A DNA stretch of 64,000 nt, taken from Mycobacterium sp. UM_CSW (lineage in GTDB: Bacteria > Actinomycetota > Actinomycetes > Mycobacteriales > Mycobacteriaceae). Below are positions 53,653 through 64,000 of the stretch, one piece after another. Each line of letters opens with the position of its first letter. Position 1 is the first letter of the stretch. Made by a program: the position numbers and the translations under genes. The stretch is taken from the NCBI RefSeq assembly GCF_000455205.1, contig NZ_AUWQ01000013.1, positions 1-64,000 on the forward strand. Reading direction: 5' to 3'. The notes under the pieces are model-generated. The model searched no databases. It was not told the DNA's origin and saw only the letters and a program-made list of their open reading frames with translations.

Positions 53653-56600
53653 GTGCTTGAGCATTCCATTCCCGAGGTCCTGCGGGAGCGTGCCAGCTCG
53701 CGGCCCAACGACCTGGCGTTCACCTATGTCGATTACGAGAACGACTGGGAGGGCGTTGCGGAAAGCCTGACGTGGTCACAGCTGTATCGCCGCACGCTGA
53801 ACCTCGCACGTGAGCTCAAAACCTGCGGGTCTACCGGCGACCGCGCCGTCATCCTGGCGCCGCAGGGGCTCGAGTACGTCGTCGGCTTTCTCGGCGCGCT
53901 GCAGGCCGGTCAGATCGCGGTTCCGCTGTCGATGCCGGTGGGTGGCGCCAGCGACGAGCGGGTCAGCGCCGTCCTGCATGACGCGTCGCCTTCGACGATT
54001 CTGACCACATCCGCTGCCGTGGACATCATCGCCGAGTACGCGAAGTCGGAGCCCGGTGCGCCATCGGTCGTCGAGGTCGATCGGCTGGATCTTGACTCTC
54101 GGCAAACGGTCGCCGCGGGCACCGACGGCGCGACGAGCATCGCGCACCTGCAATACACCTCCGGGTCGACCCGCACTCCCGCGGGAGTTGTCGTCTCGCA
54201 CAAGAACATTCAGGTCAACTGCGAGCAGATCATGGCCATGTACTACGAGGCCGAGGGTGGGATGGCCCCGCCAGACACCACCGTGGTGTCGTGGCTGCCG
54301 CTCTTCCATGACATGGGTTTGATCCTGGGTATCGCCTTCCCGGTCCTGTGGGGATTCCCCACCGTGCTCACGAGCCCGCCGTCCTTCCTGCAGCGCCCGG
54401 CGCGGTGGATGCAAATGCTGGCCAGCAATCCGCACGCGTTCTCGGCGGCGCCCAACATCGCGTTCGAATTGGCGACGCGAAAGACGTCGGACGACGACCT
54501 GGCGGGGCTGGACCTCGGGGGCGTGCACACCATCCTCAACGGCGCCGAGCGTGTGAACCCCCCGACGCTGTGGCGCTTTGCGGACCGCTTCGCCCGCTTC
54601 AACTTCCGCCCCGAGGCGTTGCGTCCCTCCTACGGACTCGCGGAGGCCACGCTCGTGGTGGCGACCCGCCAGGCGGGTCACCCCCCGGTGACAGTGTCTT
54701 TCGATTCGGAGCAGATGACCGCCGGCCGTGGCGAGCGGTGCGCGGACGGTGCCGGTATCCCGCTGGTCAGTTATGGCATGCCGAAGTGGCCGATCGTGCG
54801 AATCGTCGACCCCGAGACGAGCATGGAGTGCCCGGAGGGAACGGTCGGCGAGATCTGGACGATCGGCGAGAACGTCTGCTCTGGCTATTGGCAGAAACCC
54901 GAAGAGACAGAACGTGTCTTCGGCAGAGCTATCGTCGGCGCGTCGGACGGCACACCGGAAGGGCCGTGGCTGCGGACGGGGGATCTGGGCTTCTACTCCG
55001 AAGGCGAGATGTTCATCGTCGGCCGGATCAAGGATCTCTTGATCGTCTACGGGCGCAACCATTCTCCCGACGACATCGAGGCGACGATCCAGGAGATCAC
55101 CCGCGGCCGCTGCGTGGCGATCGCGGTTTCGGATGATGACGGTCCCGAGAAACTCGTCACAATCGTCGAACTCAAGCCCGGCGGCGATTCCGAAGAGGAC
55201 GCGCTACGGTTGATCGCCACCCGGCGTGAAATCATCGCAGCGATATCGAGGACGCACGAACTGAGCGTCGCGGATCTCGTTCTGGTGCCCCCACATTCGA
55301 TTCCCCTCACCACAAGCGGCAAGGTGAGGCGACGGGATTGCTCAAAGCTTTATCAGCAGGGCGCATTCACCCGTTTGGACGCGCACATCGGCCCGTCAAA
55401 GCCGCCCGCGGTCGAGGACACCGCCGCGGACGCAGGGGCCGACTCGGGATTGGCCCAACGTGTTCGCACGCTAAGCCAGCAGCAACACGACCTGCTGGTG
55501 GGGATGGTCTGCGCGCAGGCGGCGGCGGTGTTGGGGCGTCCGAGCCCGGACGACATCGACCGCGGGTCGGCGTTTCGCGACCTGGGTCTTGATTCGGTGA
55601 AAGCCACGGAATTGCTCGACCGGCTCAGGACCGAAACCGAGCTGCCGTTGCCGCCGACGCTGGCGTTCGACTATCCCACCCCCGACGAATTGGCCGCCCA
55701 TTTAGCCCAGCTGCTGATCGGGCCGGTCGCGGCGGCCTCGCCGGTGGAGTCGCAGGTTGCGGTGGACGAGCCGATTGCGGTGGTGGGCATGGCGTGTCGG
55801 TTCCCGGGTGGGGTGGATTCGCCGGCGGCGTTGTGGGATTTGGTGGCCAGCGGTACGGATGCCGTCGGGGCGTTTCCGGCCGACCGGGGTTGGAATTTGG
55901 GGGAGTTGTTCGACCCCGACCCGGATGCGGTGGGCAAGACGTATACCCGCGCGGGTGGGTTCTTGGCGGACGCGGCCGGGTTCGACGCGGAGTTCTTCGG
56001 GATCTCGGGGCGTGAGGCCCAAACCATGGATCCCCAGCAGCGGCAGCTGCTGGAGGTGTGCTGGGAAGCGTTGGAAACGGCTCGAATTGATCCGGCCGGG
56101 TTGGTGCGGACCGAGACCGGCGTGTTCGTCGGCGCGTGGTCACAGTCTTACGGCGGGGGCGGCTCGGAGGGCGTGGAGGGCTACGCGCTGACCGGCCTGT
56201 CCCCAAGCGTGGCGTCCGGGCGAATCGCTTATGCGCTGGGCTTGCAGGGCCCCGCGATCACCGTCGACACCGCCTGTTCGTCGTCGTTGGTGGCCACGCA
56301 TTTGGCGTGTCAGTCGCTGCGCAATGGGGAGTCTTCTTTGGCGTTGGCCGGTGGGGTGACGGTGATGACGACGCCGTCGGTGTTCACCGAGTTCGCGCGC
56401 CAGCGTGGGCTGGCCGCCGACGGGCGCTGTAAAGCGTTCTCCGCCAACGCCGATGGCACCGGCTGGGGTGAGGGTGCCGCGGTGCTGGTGTTGGAGCGCT
56501 TGAGTGATGCGCGGCGCAATAACCACCCGGTGCTGGCGGTGATCGCGGGCTCGGCGATCAACCAGGACGGCGCCTCCAACGGATTGACCGCCCCGAACGG

Positions 56601-59600
56601 GCCCTCCCAACAACGCGTCATCACCCAGGCCGCGGCCAACGCGGGCATCGGGCTCGATCAGGTCGATGTGGTCGAGGCGCACGGCACCGGCACCACGTTG
56701 GGCGATCCGATCGAGGCCGGTGCGCTGATCGCCACCTATGGGGCGGCCCGCTCGGCGGATCACCCGTTGTGGGTGGGCTCGATCAAGTCGAATATCGGAC
56801 ACACCCAGGCCGCCGCCGGGGCGGCGGGGTTGATCAAGATGATCGAGGCGCTGCGCCACGACAGTCTGCCGCCGACGCTGAACGTGGATCGGCCCAGCCC
56901 GCATGTGGATTGGTCGGCCGGCACGGTGCGGCTGCTGACCGAGGCGGTGCCCTGGCCGCGGGAAGATCATCCGCGCACCGCGGCGGTGTCCTCGTTCGGG
57001 ATCAGCGGCACCAACGCCCACGTCATCGTGCGGCAAGCCCCCGACGCGCCGGTCGAGCCGGCCGAAGAACCCGAGGGTGTCGACTTCGGGCTGCGGGTGT
57101 GGCCGGTGTCGGCGCGCACGCCCGCGGCGTTGCGCGCGCAGGCCGACCGGCTGCACGACTCCCTGCTCGCTCATCCGGAGCTGGATCTGACCGACGTGGC
57201 CTACAGCCTGGCCACCACCCGCACCCACCACCCATATCGGGCGGTGATCACCGGAGCGGTCGACCGCGCCGATCCCCGCGAAGACTTGCTGGGCGCGCTG
57301 CTAGCCCTGCGCGACGGCCACGCCCACCCGCAGCTCACCCAACACCACTACCTGGCCCAGGTCCGCGGCAAGACCGTGTTCGTGCTGCCCGGCCAGGGCG
57401 GCCAATACCCGGGCATGGGGCGCGAGCTTTACGAGCGCCACCGCGTCTTTGCGGCGATGGTCGATGACTGCGACGAGGCGTTGCGCCCGTTCACCGGCTG
57501 GTCGGTGCGCGAGGTCCTGTTGCAGGAGTCGGGGGCGCCGGCGCTGGATCGTGTCGATGTGGTTCAGCCGGTGCTGTTTACGATGATGGTCTCGTTGGCC
57601 GAGGTGCTCAGCTCTTACGGCATCGTGCCCGACGCGGTGATCGGACACTCGCAGGGCGAGATCGCCGCGGCTTACATCGCCGGGGTGTTTTCCCTGCCCG
57701 AGGCGGCCCAGATTGTGGCGCGGCGCAGCCAGGCGCTGGGCGAACTGTGTGGGGCCGGTGCGATGGCCTCGGTGCTGCTGGGCGCCGAGCAACTCGAGCC
57801 CCTGCTGCGGCCGTGGGGCGCGGCGTTGAGCATTTCGGCGATCAACGGCCCGTCACACACCATCATCAGCGGCGAGCCTTCCGCGATGGAGCAGTTCAGC
57901 GCGGCCTGTGAGCGCGATGGCATCCAGTTCCGGGCGATTGCGGTGGATTACGCCTCGCACTGCGCGCAGGTTGAGGCGGTGCGCGAGCGGCTGCTGGCCG
58001 AGCTGGGCGAAGTCAGCCCGGCCTTGTCCCGCATTCCGTTGTATTCGACGGTGGGACAGGCGGTTTCGGGTGATCCGTTGGACACCACCACGATGGACGC
58101 CGGCTACTGGTATCGCAACCTGCGTGAGCCGGTGCGCTTTTATGACCGGGTGGCCGAGCGGCTGGCCGTGGGGGAGTGCACGTTTGTCGAGCTGTCTCCG
58201 CATCCGGTGTTGGCGCCCGCGCTGGCCGATACGCTGGCGCAGACCCCGGGGCGTGCCCAGTCGACGGTCGTCATCACGCTGCACCGGGAACGTCCGGACC
58301 ACGACAGCCTGGCTATGGCGTTGGCGCAGTTGCACACTCACGGCCACAGCCCCTCATGGCAAGCGCTCTACCCGCACGCCCACAGCGTCGCGCTGCCCAC
58401 CTACCCGTTCGACCACCGCCGCTACTGGCTCGCCCCCACGCCGGTCGATGACGCCGCCGCCCTCGGGCTGGACCGCGCCGAGCACCCCTTACTGGGTGCG
58501 GTCGCCGAATTGGCCGACGAAGACCAGATCATGGTCAGCGGGCGGCTGTCGCCGGCCACCCTGGAGTGGCTGGGCGGACACCGGGTCAACGACACCATCT
58601 TGTTCCCGGCGACGGGATTCATCGAAGTGATCCTGCGGGCCGGGGAGCTGGCCGGTGCCCCGATGATCGACGAGCTGATCCTGCACACCGCCCTGGTGTT
58701 GTCGGAGCAGGCGCCGACCGATCTGCAGGTCCTCGTGCACCCACTCGATGAGCTGGGCCGCCGCCCGTTCAGCGTGCACTCGCGCGCCGGCGGCCAGCTT
58801 CGTGCCGCGTGGACGCTGCACGCCAGCGGCGCGCTCACCGTCCGCCAGCCGGCCGTCGGCTCCCCGCCGCCTGCATTGGGTGCGGAGGCGCTCAACCAGG
58901 ACGACTTCTACGACCGGCTGGCTCAGCAGGGCTACAACTACGGCGGTTCGTTCCGATCGGTCCGGAGCATCGGCACCGATGCGGCCCGACCCGACGTCGT
59001 CTACGCCGAGGTGGCGCTGCCCGCCGGCACGGAGGTCGCCGGTTACGGCATTCACCCGGCCCTGCTTGACGCGGCCCTGCAGCCGTTGGCTTCCGTGCTG
59101 GACGGGAATGACTCGGGATCGCCGCGACTTCCGTACGCGTTCAACGGAATTGCCCTACATGCCACCGCGGCCACCGAGCTGCACGTGCACCTCACCCGGA
59201 CTGGCGAGGACACGTTCACGCTGCACGCCGCCGACCCCACCGGCGCTGCGGTGATCACCATCGGCGCGGTGACGTTGCGCGCGATGTCCGACCAGCTCGG
59301 CCGGCCCGCTTCGACGGCCGGGCTCTCCGAGAGCATGTTCGAGCTGACCTGGCCGTCGCTGCCCGACCTGCCCGGTGTGTCCGCGGACCAACCACCGGCA
59401 TGGGCGGTGTGCACCGATTCACCCGAGCAGTTGCCGAATGGCCTGTCCCGCGCCACAATTCACGACGACCTCGCCACCTTGACCCCATGCCCGGAGCTGG
59501 TCATCTGGGCCCTACCGCAACCCGCCGAAACCGATCCACTTCGCCGGGTGCACGCCCTGACCCGACATGCCTTGGCCCAGCTCCAGGGCTGGCTGACCCG

Positions 59601-62600
59601 TCCCGACAATGCCAACGCCCATTTGGTGATCGTCACCCGCCATGCGGTCAGCATCGGCGCCTATGACGCCGTCCCGGATCTGGCGCACGCCGCGGTCTGG
59701 GCGCTGATACACACCGCTGCAAACGAGCACCCCGGCCGCATCACCCTGATCGACACCGACGACACCCCAGCCACCGCCACTGCCCTGCTGGCCATCGTCT
59801 CGGCGCGACCGGCGGGCGAGCCGGAGTTGGCCCTGCGCAACGGTGTTGCCCACATTCCGAGGGTGGCCCGCATCCCAACCCTGACCCCGCCCGATGCTCC
59901 CGACTGGCAGTTGGGCACCACCGGCAAAGGTGACCTGACCAACCTGACCCTGCTCCCCACCGATGCGCCAAATACCCTGGCGCCGGGGCAGATTCGCGTT
60001 CAGATCCGGGCCGCTGGGCTGAACTTCCGGGACGTGGTCGTCGCCTTGGGCGCGATCGCCGATGACGGAATGGGCAGCGAAGCATCGGGGGTCGTCCTCG
60101 ACGCGGCCCCGGGCGCATCGCTGCGCCCCGGTGATGCGGTGATGGGGCTTTTCCCGCATAACGCGTTCGCGCCCACCGCGATCGCCGACGAGCGCATGGT
60201 GGTGCACGTCCCGGACGGATGGTCGTTCACCCAGGCCGCATCCGCGCCCATCGTATTTCTCACCGCCTATGCCGCGTTGGTCGACATCGCCGGGCTATCG
60301 GCCGGCCAACGCGTGCTCATCCACGCCGGCGCCGGAGGCGTCGGTCAGGCCGCCATCCAGATCGCCCGCCACCTCGGTGCCGAGGTGTTCGCCACCGCCC
60401 ACCCGAACAAACACCACGTGCTGGGCCAGCTGGGGCTCGACCCCGCCCATATCGCGTCGTCGCGCACGCTGGACTTCGTCGACACCTTCAAAGCCGCCAC
60501 CGATGGGCAAGGCATGGACGTCGTGCTCAACAGCCTGGCCGGCGAGTTCATCGACGCGTCGCTGCAATTGCTGCCCCGCGGAGGCAGTTTCGTCGAAATC
60601 GGCAAGACCGACATCCGCCGGGCCGACGACATCGCCGCGTCCCATTCCGGAGTCGACTATCAGGTCTACGACCTGTCCAGCGCACCGGCGCAAGCCCTGC
60701 AGCCCGCATGGGCGGCCCTGACCGAAATGTTCGCCGCCGGCGTGCTCAAGCCGCTGCCCACCACGAGCTACGGCCTGCTGAACGCGCCGCAAGCCTTCCG
60801 CGACATGAGCCAAGCCCGGCACACCGGAAAGATCGTGCTGATCCCGCCCGCGGTATTGGATCCCCAAGGCACCGTGCTGATCACGGGCGGCACCGGGATG
60901 CTGGGCGCGCTGTTCGCCGAACACCTGATCACCCGCTACGGCGTCGAGCATCTATTGCTGTTGTCCCGCAGTGGAATCGACGCGCCCGGGGCCGGCGAAC
61001 TGCAAGAGCGGCTGACCGGGCTCGGCGCCCGAGTCGCGATCGCCGCGTGTGACACCAGCGACCCCGCCGAGGTGGCCGCTGCACTCGACACGATCCCCGC
61101 CGACCACCCGTTGACCGCGGTGATCCACGCCGCGGGCGTCCTCGACGACGCGCTGGTGACCGATTTGAGCGCCGAACAGCTCGATGCGGTCTTGGCCGCT
61201 AAGGCGGACGCGGCCTGGCACCTGCATCACCTCACCGCCGACCGCGACCTGGCCGCGTTCGTCCTGTTCTCCTCCGCCGCGGGCATCCTGGGCAGCGCCG
61301 GGCAGGCCAACTACGCGGCCGCCAACGCGTTCCTGGACGCGCTGGCCCGCCACCGGCATCACACCCAACGCCAGGCCACCAGCCTGGCCTGGGGCTATTG
61401 GCAAACCCCGTCCGGGATGACCGCCCACCTCAGCACCGGCGACCTGACCCGCCTGAGCAGCACCGGGCTCACCCCCATCACCAACGAGCACGGCCTGGCG
61501 CTCTTCGACGCGGCGCTCACCAGTCAGCCGACCAACCTGCTGGCCAGCCCGTTCAACACCGCCGCGCTGGCCCGGCAGGCCCGCAACGGCACGCTGGACC
61601 CGATCCTGTCCGCCCTGACCACCAGCCGCCGCCAGGCCGCCACGGCCAGCCCGCGCACGCTGGCCGCCACGCTCGCCACCCAAACGCCGCGACAACGGCT
61701 GGACACCCTCACCGCGATGGTCACCGCCACCACCGCCGCGGTGCTGGCCCACCCCGACCCGGCCGCCCTCGACCCCGAGATTCCCTTCAAGGAACTCGGC
61801 ATTGACTCCCTGACGGCTCTGGAACTGCGCAACACGGTGAACCAACGCACCGGCCTCGCCCTGCCCGCAACGCTGGCCTTCGACCACCCCACCCCGGCGA
61901 AGCTCGCCGGACACCTCGCGGAGCTGCTGACCGACACCGCCGCGCCCGCCGCGCCGGCGGCTCAGGTCAGCACGCGTGGCGACGAGCCCGTCGACAATCG
62001 ACTCGCATACCTGGATCAGGCGGCGTTCCTGGCGCTGCGAGCGGTGCACGGCGCGCTGATTCAGGTCACCTGGATTTACGACCGCGCCATCGACGTCGAG
62101 GGGCTAAAGCGTTTTCACCGCAACCTTGGCCGCGGGTTGTTGGGACGCCGGATCGAACGGTCCACGTTGCCATTCGCGCGCGATCGCTGGGTGCAGGCAC
62201 CGCCGCCGGAGGAGATCGACTTTGCCGCGACGCCACGTCCGCGTGCCCAGGTGAACGCGTGGGCCGACGAGCGGGCCCGCCTGCCCATCGACCCGGAGTG
62301 GGGCCCGGCCTGGCACCTCGGCGTGCTTCCGCTCGAGGACGGCGGCACCGCGGTAAGCCTGGTGGCCTCGCACACGATCGTCGACGCCATCGCGTTCGGC
62401 CAGGCGATAGAAGACGCCGCCGAGGGCAGGACGCGTGACCTGGGCTATCCCGCCGCGGGATCGCGCACCCTCGGGCGGGCCGTGCGTGAGGATCTCCGGC
62501 AAACCGTCAAAGACCTGCCCGACATAGGGCACGCGTTGGCCGCGGTGGCCCGCCGGGCCCGGCGCGACCGCAAGGAACTCAACTCATCGTTCAAGGCGGC

Positions 62601-63327
62601 ACCGCCGTCGCCGAGGAGGTCCGCCGACGACCAGCCGGTAGAGGTGCCCGCCCTCACGGCATACATCGACCTTGCCGAATGGGATGCCCGCGCGAAAAGC
62701 CTTGGCGCAAGCAGCAACTCACTGGTGGCTGGAATCGCGTGCCGGCTCGCGGTGCGGATGGGTCGGGTTCAGGACGACGGGACCGTCACCCTCCGATTCA
62801 TGGTGACGCTGCGGACCGAAGGCGATACCCGAGGCAACGCGCTCACCAGCGTCGACGTCCCGGTCGACCCGACGCACGCGGCGACGGACCTGGCCGATAT
62901 GCAGGCCAAGATCACGCAAACGATCCTCGAGGCGATGGAGGACCCCGACAACGAGTGGCTGGCGCCGCTGCCGCTCGCCGCGTTGACGCCGGTATGGGCG
63001 GCCAGGAAGGTCGCGGGGATGGCGACCGGTGGCTCCACCCTGCCGGTCACGTGCTCCAACGTCGGTGACCTGTCCCCGTCGGCGAATCGCCCCGACGGCA
63101 CCGACGCCGATTACGCGTACATGAGAAACCTCGAGCCCGATATGAAGCAAAGCACGCTCGAGGCCATGGGCGGACAATTGTTCCTGGGTTCGGGGCGGGG
63201 CCGCGGCAAGATGTTTATCCGAATCTCGGCGTATCTTCTCGGGCGGTCGAACACCAAAGAGGAGCTACGGGAAAGCGTGTCGCGCACGTTCGCCGAATTC
63301 GACCTGAATGCGGAGATCGACTGCTAA
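53653..63327 (+). CDS. FAAL-ACP-KS-AT-DH-ER-KR-ACP-condensation megasynthase
   Basis: 3224 residues from GTG; TATCGT seven bases before it suggests a leaderless message. Order: fatty acyl-AMP ligase 1-590 ([20 protein letters not shown] type); ACP1 Ser648 (DLGLDSVKA); KS Cys875 (DTACSSSLV); AT Ser1333 (GHSQGE) with YASH 1433-1436, the methylmalonyl signature; DH His1643 ([10 protein letters not shown]) and Asp1806; ER with HAGAGGVGQ near 2224; [10 protein letters not shown] near 2411, LDD 2497-2499, Tyr2554; ACP2 Ser2719 (LGIDSLTAL); and a C-terminal domain (about 2780-3224) with HTIVD 2907-2911, the HxxxD of condensation/PapA acyltransferases. It should load a free fatty acid, add reduced methyl-branched unit(s), and esterify or amidate an acceptor. 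Product unknown. Confidence 0.93.
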   Translation: MLEHSIPEVLRERASSRPNDLAFTYVDYENDWEGVAESLTWSQLYRRTLNLARELKTCGSTGDRAVILAPQGLEYVVGFLGALQAGQIAVPLSMPVGGASDERVSAVLHDASPSTILTTSAAVDIIAEYAKSEPGAPSVVEVDRLDLDSRQTVAAGTDGATSIAHLQYTSGSTRTPAGVVVSHKNIQVNCEQIMAMYYEAEGGMAPPDTTVVSWLPLFHDMGLILGIAFPVLWGFPTVLTSPPSFLQRPARWMQMLASNPHAFSAAPNIAFELATRKTSDDDLAGLDLGGVHTILNGAERVNPPTLWRFADRFARFNFRPEALRPSYGLAEATLVVATRQAGHPPVTVSFDSEQMTAGRGERCADGAGIPLVSYGMPKWPIVRIVDPETSMECPEGTVGEIWTIGENVCSGYWQKPEETERVFGRAIVGASDGTPEGPWLRTGDLGFYSEGEMFIVGRIKDLLIVYGRNHSPDDIEATIQEITRGRCVAIAVSDDDGPEKLVTIVELKPGGDSEEDALRLIATRREIIAAISRTHELSVADLVLVPPHSIPLTTSGKVRRRDCSKLYQQGAFTRLDAHIGPSKPPAVEDTAADAGADSGLAQRVRTLSQQQHDLLVGMVCAQAAAVLGRPSPDDIDRGSAFRDLGLDSVKATELLDRLRTETELPLPPTLAFDYPTPDELAAHLAQLLIGPVAAASPVESQVAVDEPIAVVGMACRFPGGVDSPAALWDLVASGTDAVGAFPADRGWNLGELFDPDPDAVGKTYTRAGGFLADAAGFDAEFFGISGREAQTMDPQQRQLLEVCWEALETARIDPAGLVRTETGVFVGAWSQSYGGGGSEGVEGYALTGLSPSVASGRIAYALGLQGPAITVDTACSSSLVATHLACQSLRNGESSLALAGGVTVMTTPSVFTEFARQRGLAADGRCKAFSANADGTGWGEGAAVLVLERLSDARRNNHPVLAVIAGSAINQDGASNGLTAPNGPSQQRVITQAAANAGIGLDQVDVVEAHGTGTTLGDPIEAGALIATYGAARSADHPLWVGSIKSNIGHTQAAAGAAGLIKMIEALRHDSLPPTLNVDRPSPHVDWSAGTVRLLTEAVPWPREDHPRTAAVSSFGISGTNAHVIVRQAPDAPVEPAEEPEGVDFGLRVWPVSARTPAALRAQADRLHDSLLAHPELDLTDVAYSLATTRTHHPYRAVITGAVDRADPREDLLGALLALRDGHAHPQLTQHHYLAQVRGKTVFVLPGQGGQYPGMGRELYERHRVFAAMVDDCDEALRPFTGWSVREVLLQESGAPALDRVDVVQPVLFTMMVSLAEVLSSYGIVPDAVIGHSQGEIAAAYIAGVFSLPEAAQIVARRSQALGELCGAGAMASVLLGAEQLEPLLRPWGAALSISAINGPSHTIISGEPSAMEQFSAACERDGIQFRAIAVDYASHCAQVEAVRERLLAELGEVSPALSRIPLYSTVGQAVSGDPLDTTTMDAGYWYRNLREPVRFYDRVAERLAVGECTFVELSPHPVLAPALADTLAQTPGRAQSTVVITLHRERPDHDSLAMALAQLHTHGHSPSWQALYPHAHSVALPTYPFDHRRYWLAPTPVDDAAALGLDRAEHPLLGAVAELADEDQIMVSGRLSPATLEWLGGHRVNDTILFPATGFIEVILRAGELAGAPMIDELILHTALVLSEQAPTDLQVLVHPLDELGRRPFSVHSRAGGQLRAAWTLHASGALTVRQPAVGSPPPALGAEALNQDDFYDRLAQQGYNYGGSFRSVRSIGTDAARPDVVYAEVALPAGTEVAGYGIHPALLDAALQPLASVLDGNDSGSPRLPYAFNGIALHATAATELHVHLTRTGEDTFTLHAADPTGAAVITIGAVTLRAMSDQLGRPASTAGLSESMFELTWPSLPDLPGVSADQPPAWAVCTDSPEQLPNGLSRATIHDDLATLTPCPELVIWALPQPAETDPLRRVHALTRHALAQLQGWLTRPDNANAHLVIVTRHAVSIGAYDAVPDLAHAAVWALIHTAANEHPGRITLIDTDDTPATATALLAIVSARPAGEPELALRNGVAHIPRVARIPTLTPPDAPDWQLGTTGKGDLTNLTLLPTDAPNTLAPGQIRVQIRAAGLNFRDVVVALGAIADDGMGSEASGVVLDAAPGASLRPGDAVMGLFPHNAFAPTAIADERMVVHVPDGWSFTQAASAPIVFLTAYAALVDIAGLSAGQRVLIHAGAGGVGQAAIQIARHLGAEVFATAHPNKHHVLGQLGLDPAHIASSRTLDFVDTFKAATDGQGMDVVLNSLAGEFIDASLQLLPRGGSFVEIGKTDIRRADDIAASHSGVDYQVYDLSSAPAQALQPAWAALTEMFAAGVLKPLPTTSYGLLNAPQAFRDMSQARHTGKIVLIPPAVLDPQGTVLITGGTGMLGALFAEHLITRYGVEHLLLLSRSGIDAPGAGELQERLTGLGARVAIAACDTSDPAEVAAALDTIPADHPLTAVIHAAGVLDDALVTDLSAEQLDAVLAAKADAAWHLHHLTADRDLAAFVLFSSAAGILGSAGQANYAAANAFLDALARHRHHTQRQATSLAWGYWQTPSGMTAHLSTGDLTRLSSTGLTPITNEHGLALFDAALTSQPTNLLASPFNTAALARQARNGTLDPILSALTTSRRQAATASPRTLAATLATQTPRQRLDTLTAMVTATTAAVLAHPDPAALDPEIPFKELGIDSLTALELRNTVNQRTGLALPATLAFDHPTPAKLAGHLAELLTDTAAPAAPAAQVSTRGDEPVDNRLAYLDQAAFLALRAVHGALIQVTWIYDRAIDVEGLKRFHRNLGRGLLGRRIERSTLPFARDRWVQAPPPEEIDFAATPRPRAQVNAWADERARLPIDPEWGPAWHLGVLPLEDGGTAVSLVASHTIVDAIAFGQAIEDAAEGRTRDLGYPAAGSRTLGRAVREDLRQTVKDLPDIGHALAAVARRARRDRKELNSSFKAAPPSPRRSADDQPVEVPALTAYIDLAEWDARAKSLGASSNSLVAGIACRLAVRMGRVQDDGTVTLRFMVTLRTEGDTRGNALTSVDVPVDPTHAATDLADMQAKITQTILEAMEDPDNEWLAPLPLAALTPVWAARKVAGMATGGSTLPVTCSNVGDLSPSANRPDGTDADYAYMRNLEPDMKQSTLEAMGGQLFLGSGRGRGKMFIRISAYLLGRSNTKEELRESVSRTFAEFDLNAEIDC

Positions 63328-63635
63328 TCGCGGCGCGTCGGGGCCGTTGTAACCGATTGCGTAGCGGCTTTCGGTGTCAACGGAATCTCTGTTGCCTTGT
63401 ACCGCAACGTGTTTGAGCTGATCCGGCTCGGTTCAGAAAATCGGGTATTTACCGCGCAATCGCGGTGATTTATTATGAACGGATTGGTTAACAAAAGATG
63501 AACAAATGGTGAACGGATTCAAGGTATAGCAGCGTTGGCACGTGCGCCGTGAAACCGGAGGGGCGGCGCAAGTGCGTGGTGTACATGGCAATTCGCCCGT
63601 CACGCGACGGCCCGACCAGAACGGAAATCCCTCCT
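63328..63635 (+). promoter_or_regulatory. AT-rich control region before the DUF732 gene
   Basis: 308 bp without a convincing gene. TGAACGGATT occurs at 63476-63485 and 63510-63519, with a third TGAAC at 63499 and GGTTAAC at 63486, just upstream of TATAGC (63525-63530), a possible -10. Such phased direct repeats suggest a regulator site. The gene start has no strong ribosome-binding site. Confidence 0.4.
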
Positions 63636-64000
63636 ATGTTCACCGGCACCACCGGCCGCTCCGGTGCCCTGATTACCGCCGTTGTGGTCCTAACTGGAGC
63701 TGCAATTGTGCGCGGCGGCGCGGCTATCGCCGACCCGAGCCAAGACGACCGGTTCCTGGCACTGCTCGATCAACAAGGCATCCCCGCACTCCGTGGCGTC
63801 CCGAGCCTCATCGAAACGGGCCATGACGTGTGCCGCACGCTCGACGCCGGCATGCCGGCGGCCGGCTTGGTGGACGCGATGGTCAACAATGCGGTTGGCA
63901 TCGACCCGAGCGAGCGCGATTTCGACCTCGGCCGCCTTGCCCGCACCGAGGCGCGCTTCATCACCGCCGCGGTCGGGGCCTACTGTCCCTACGATCGGGG
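63636..64000 (+). CDS. Secreted DUF732 protein (cut by window edge)
   Basis: The visible 121 residues start MFTGTTGRSGALITAVVVLT, a signal peptide cleaved near GAAIA. The mature part follows the DUF732 pattern: DDRFLALLDQQGIPALRG, a cysteine in HDVCRTLDAGMPAAGLVDAM and another in GAYCPYDR. These are small secreted actinobacterial proteins of unknown function. The stop lies beyond the window. Confidence 0.8.
   Translation, partial: MFTGTTGRSGALITAVVVLTGAAIVRGGAAIADPSQDDRFLALLDQQGIPALRGVPSLIETGHDVCRTLDAGMPAAGLVDAMVNNAVGIDPSERDFDLGRLARTEARFITAAVGAYCPYDR

Noticed and set aside
55500-62000. A second PKS extension module in the megasynthase
   Set aside because: Only one KS, AT, DH, ER and KR motif set is present; the two carrier domains flank a single module.
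63542-63826. 94-residue plus-strand frame overlapping the DUF732 gene
   Set aside because: Arg/Pro-rich out-of-frame translation; the overlapping frame encodes a signal peptide and DUF732 pattern.

Overview
The window is a high-GC actinobacterial chromosome segment that reads as a Mycobacterium, most likely a slow grower. The evidence is a single-chain type I fatty acid synthase next to acpS, MmpS/MmpL pairs, an L,D-transpeptidase lipoprotein, mycolate-modifying enzymes, GTG/leaderless starts, and gene order matching the M. tuberculosis block Rv2525c to Rv2495c (read in reverse here), interrupted by accessory genes. No species can be named from the sequence alone.

Layout. 1-2.1 kb: a truncated Rieske oxygenase gene divergent from a MerR regulator, with a MerR-type 19-bp-spacer promoter between them, then a Tat-exported DUF1906 protein. 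2.6-15.5 kb: fas, acpS and an M20 peptidase (stop/start overlap), a DUF3060 protein, a free-standing secreted MmpS-like protein, bcp and a DUF3618 protein. 15.5-24.5 kb: an apparent accessory block of lipid-transport genes (mmpS-mmpL, tRNA-Lys, an Eis-family acetyltransferase divergent from a second MMPL transporter coupled to a DMT permease). 24.6-26.3 kb: ldtB with its promoter and a small protein.

26.3-30.2 kb is a decayed integrated element in tRNA-His. A 24-bp copy of the tRNA 3' end marks the left junction next to the orphaned tRNA terminator, and the intact tRNA-His lies at the right junction. Inside are a DUF2510/DEDDh-exonuclease/TerB-like/BRCT protein, a frameshifted integrase remnant and a membrane-anchored coiled-coil protein with 33-bp tandem repeats.

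30.3-36.8 kb: orn, a HerA/DUF853-like ATPase, an MmaA4-like mycolic acid methyltransferase next to the mycolate reductase gene cmrA, an Atg22/UMF1-type MFS permease, and a membrane protein with an MmpS-like outer domain. 36.8-50.2 kb: the branched-chain keto-acid/leucine catabolic regulon (bkaR, fadD35, scoAB, accD1A1, fadE19, a MaoC hydratase, citE, bkdABC). Its genes are mostly coupled by 1-4 bp overlaps. Two matching palindromes, one at bkaR/fadD35 and one at scoA, are probable BkaR operators, and a MIRU-like repeat lies between fadE19 and the MaoC gene.

50.2-64 kb: small secreted proteins, an enoyl-CoA hydratase, a deazaflavin-dependent nitroreductase-like gene divergent from a TetR regulator, and then the most unusual gene: a 3224-residue megasynthase with order FAAL-ACP-KS-AT-DH-ER-KR-ACP-condensation/acyltransferase. 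It appears to activate a fatty acid, extend it with a methyl-branched unit, and transfer the product to an acceptor, all in one polypeptide. A truncated DUF732 secreted protein ends the window.
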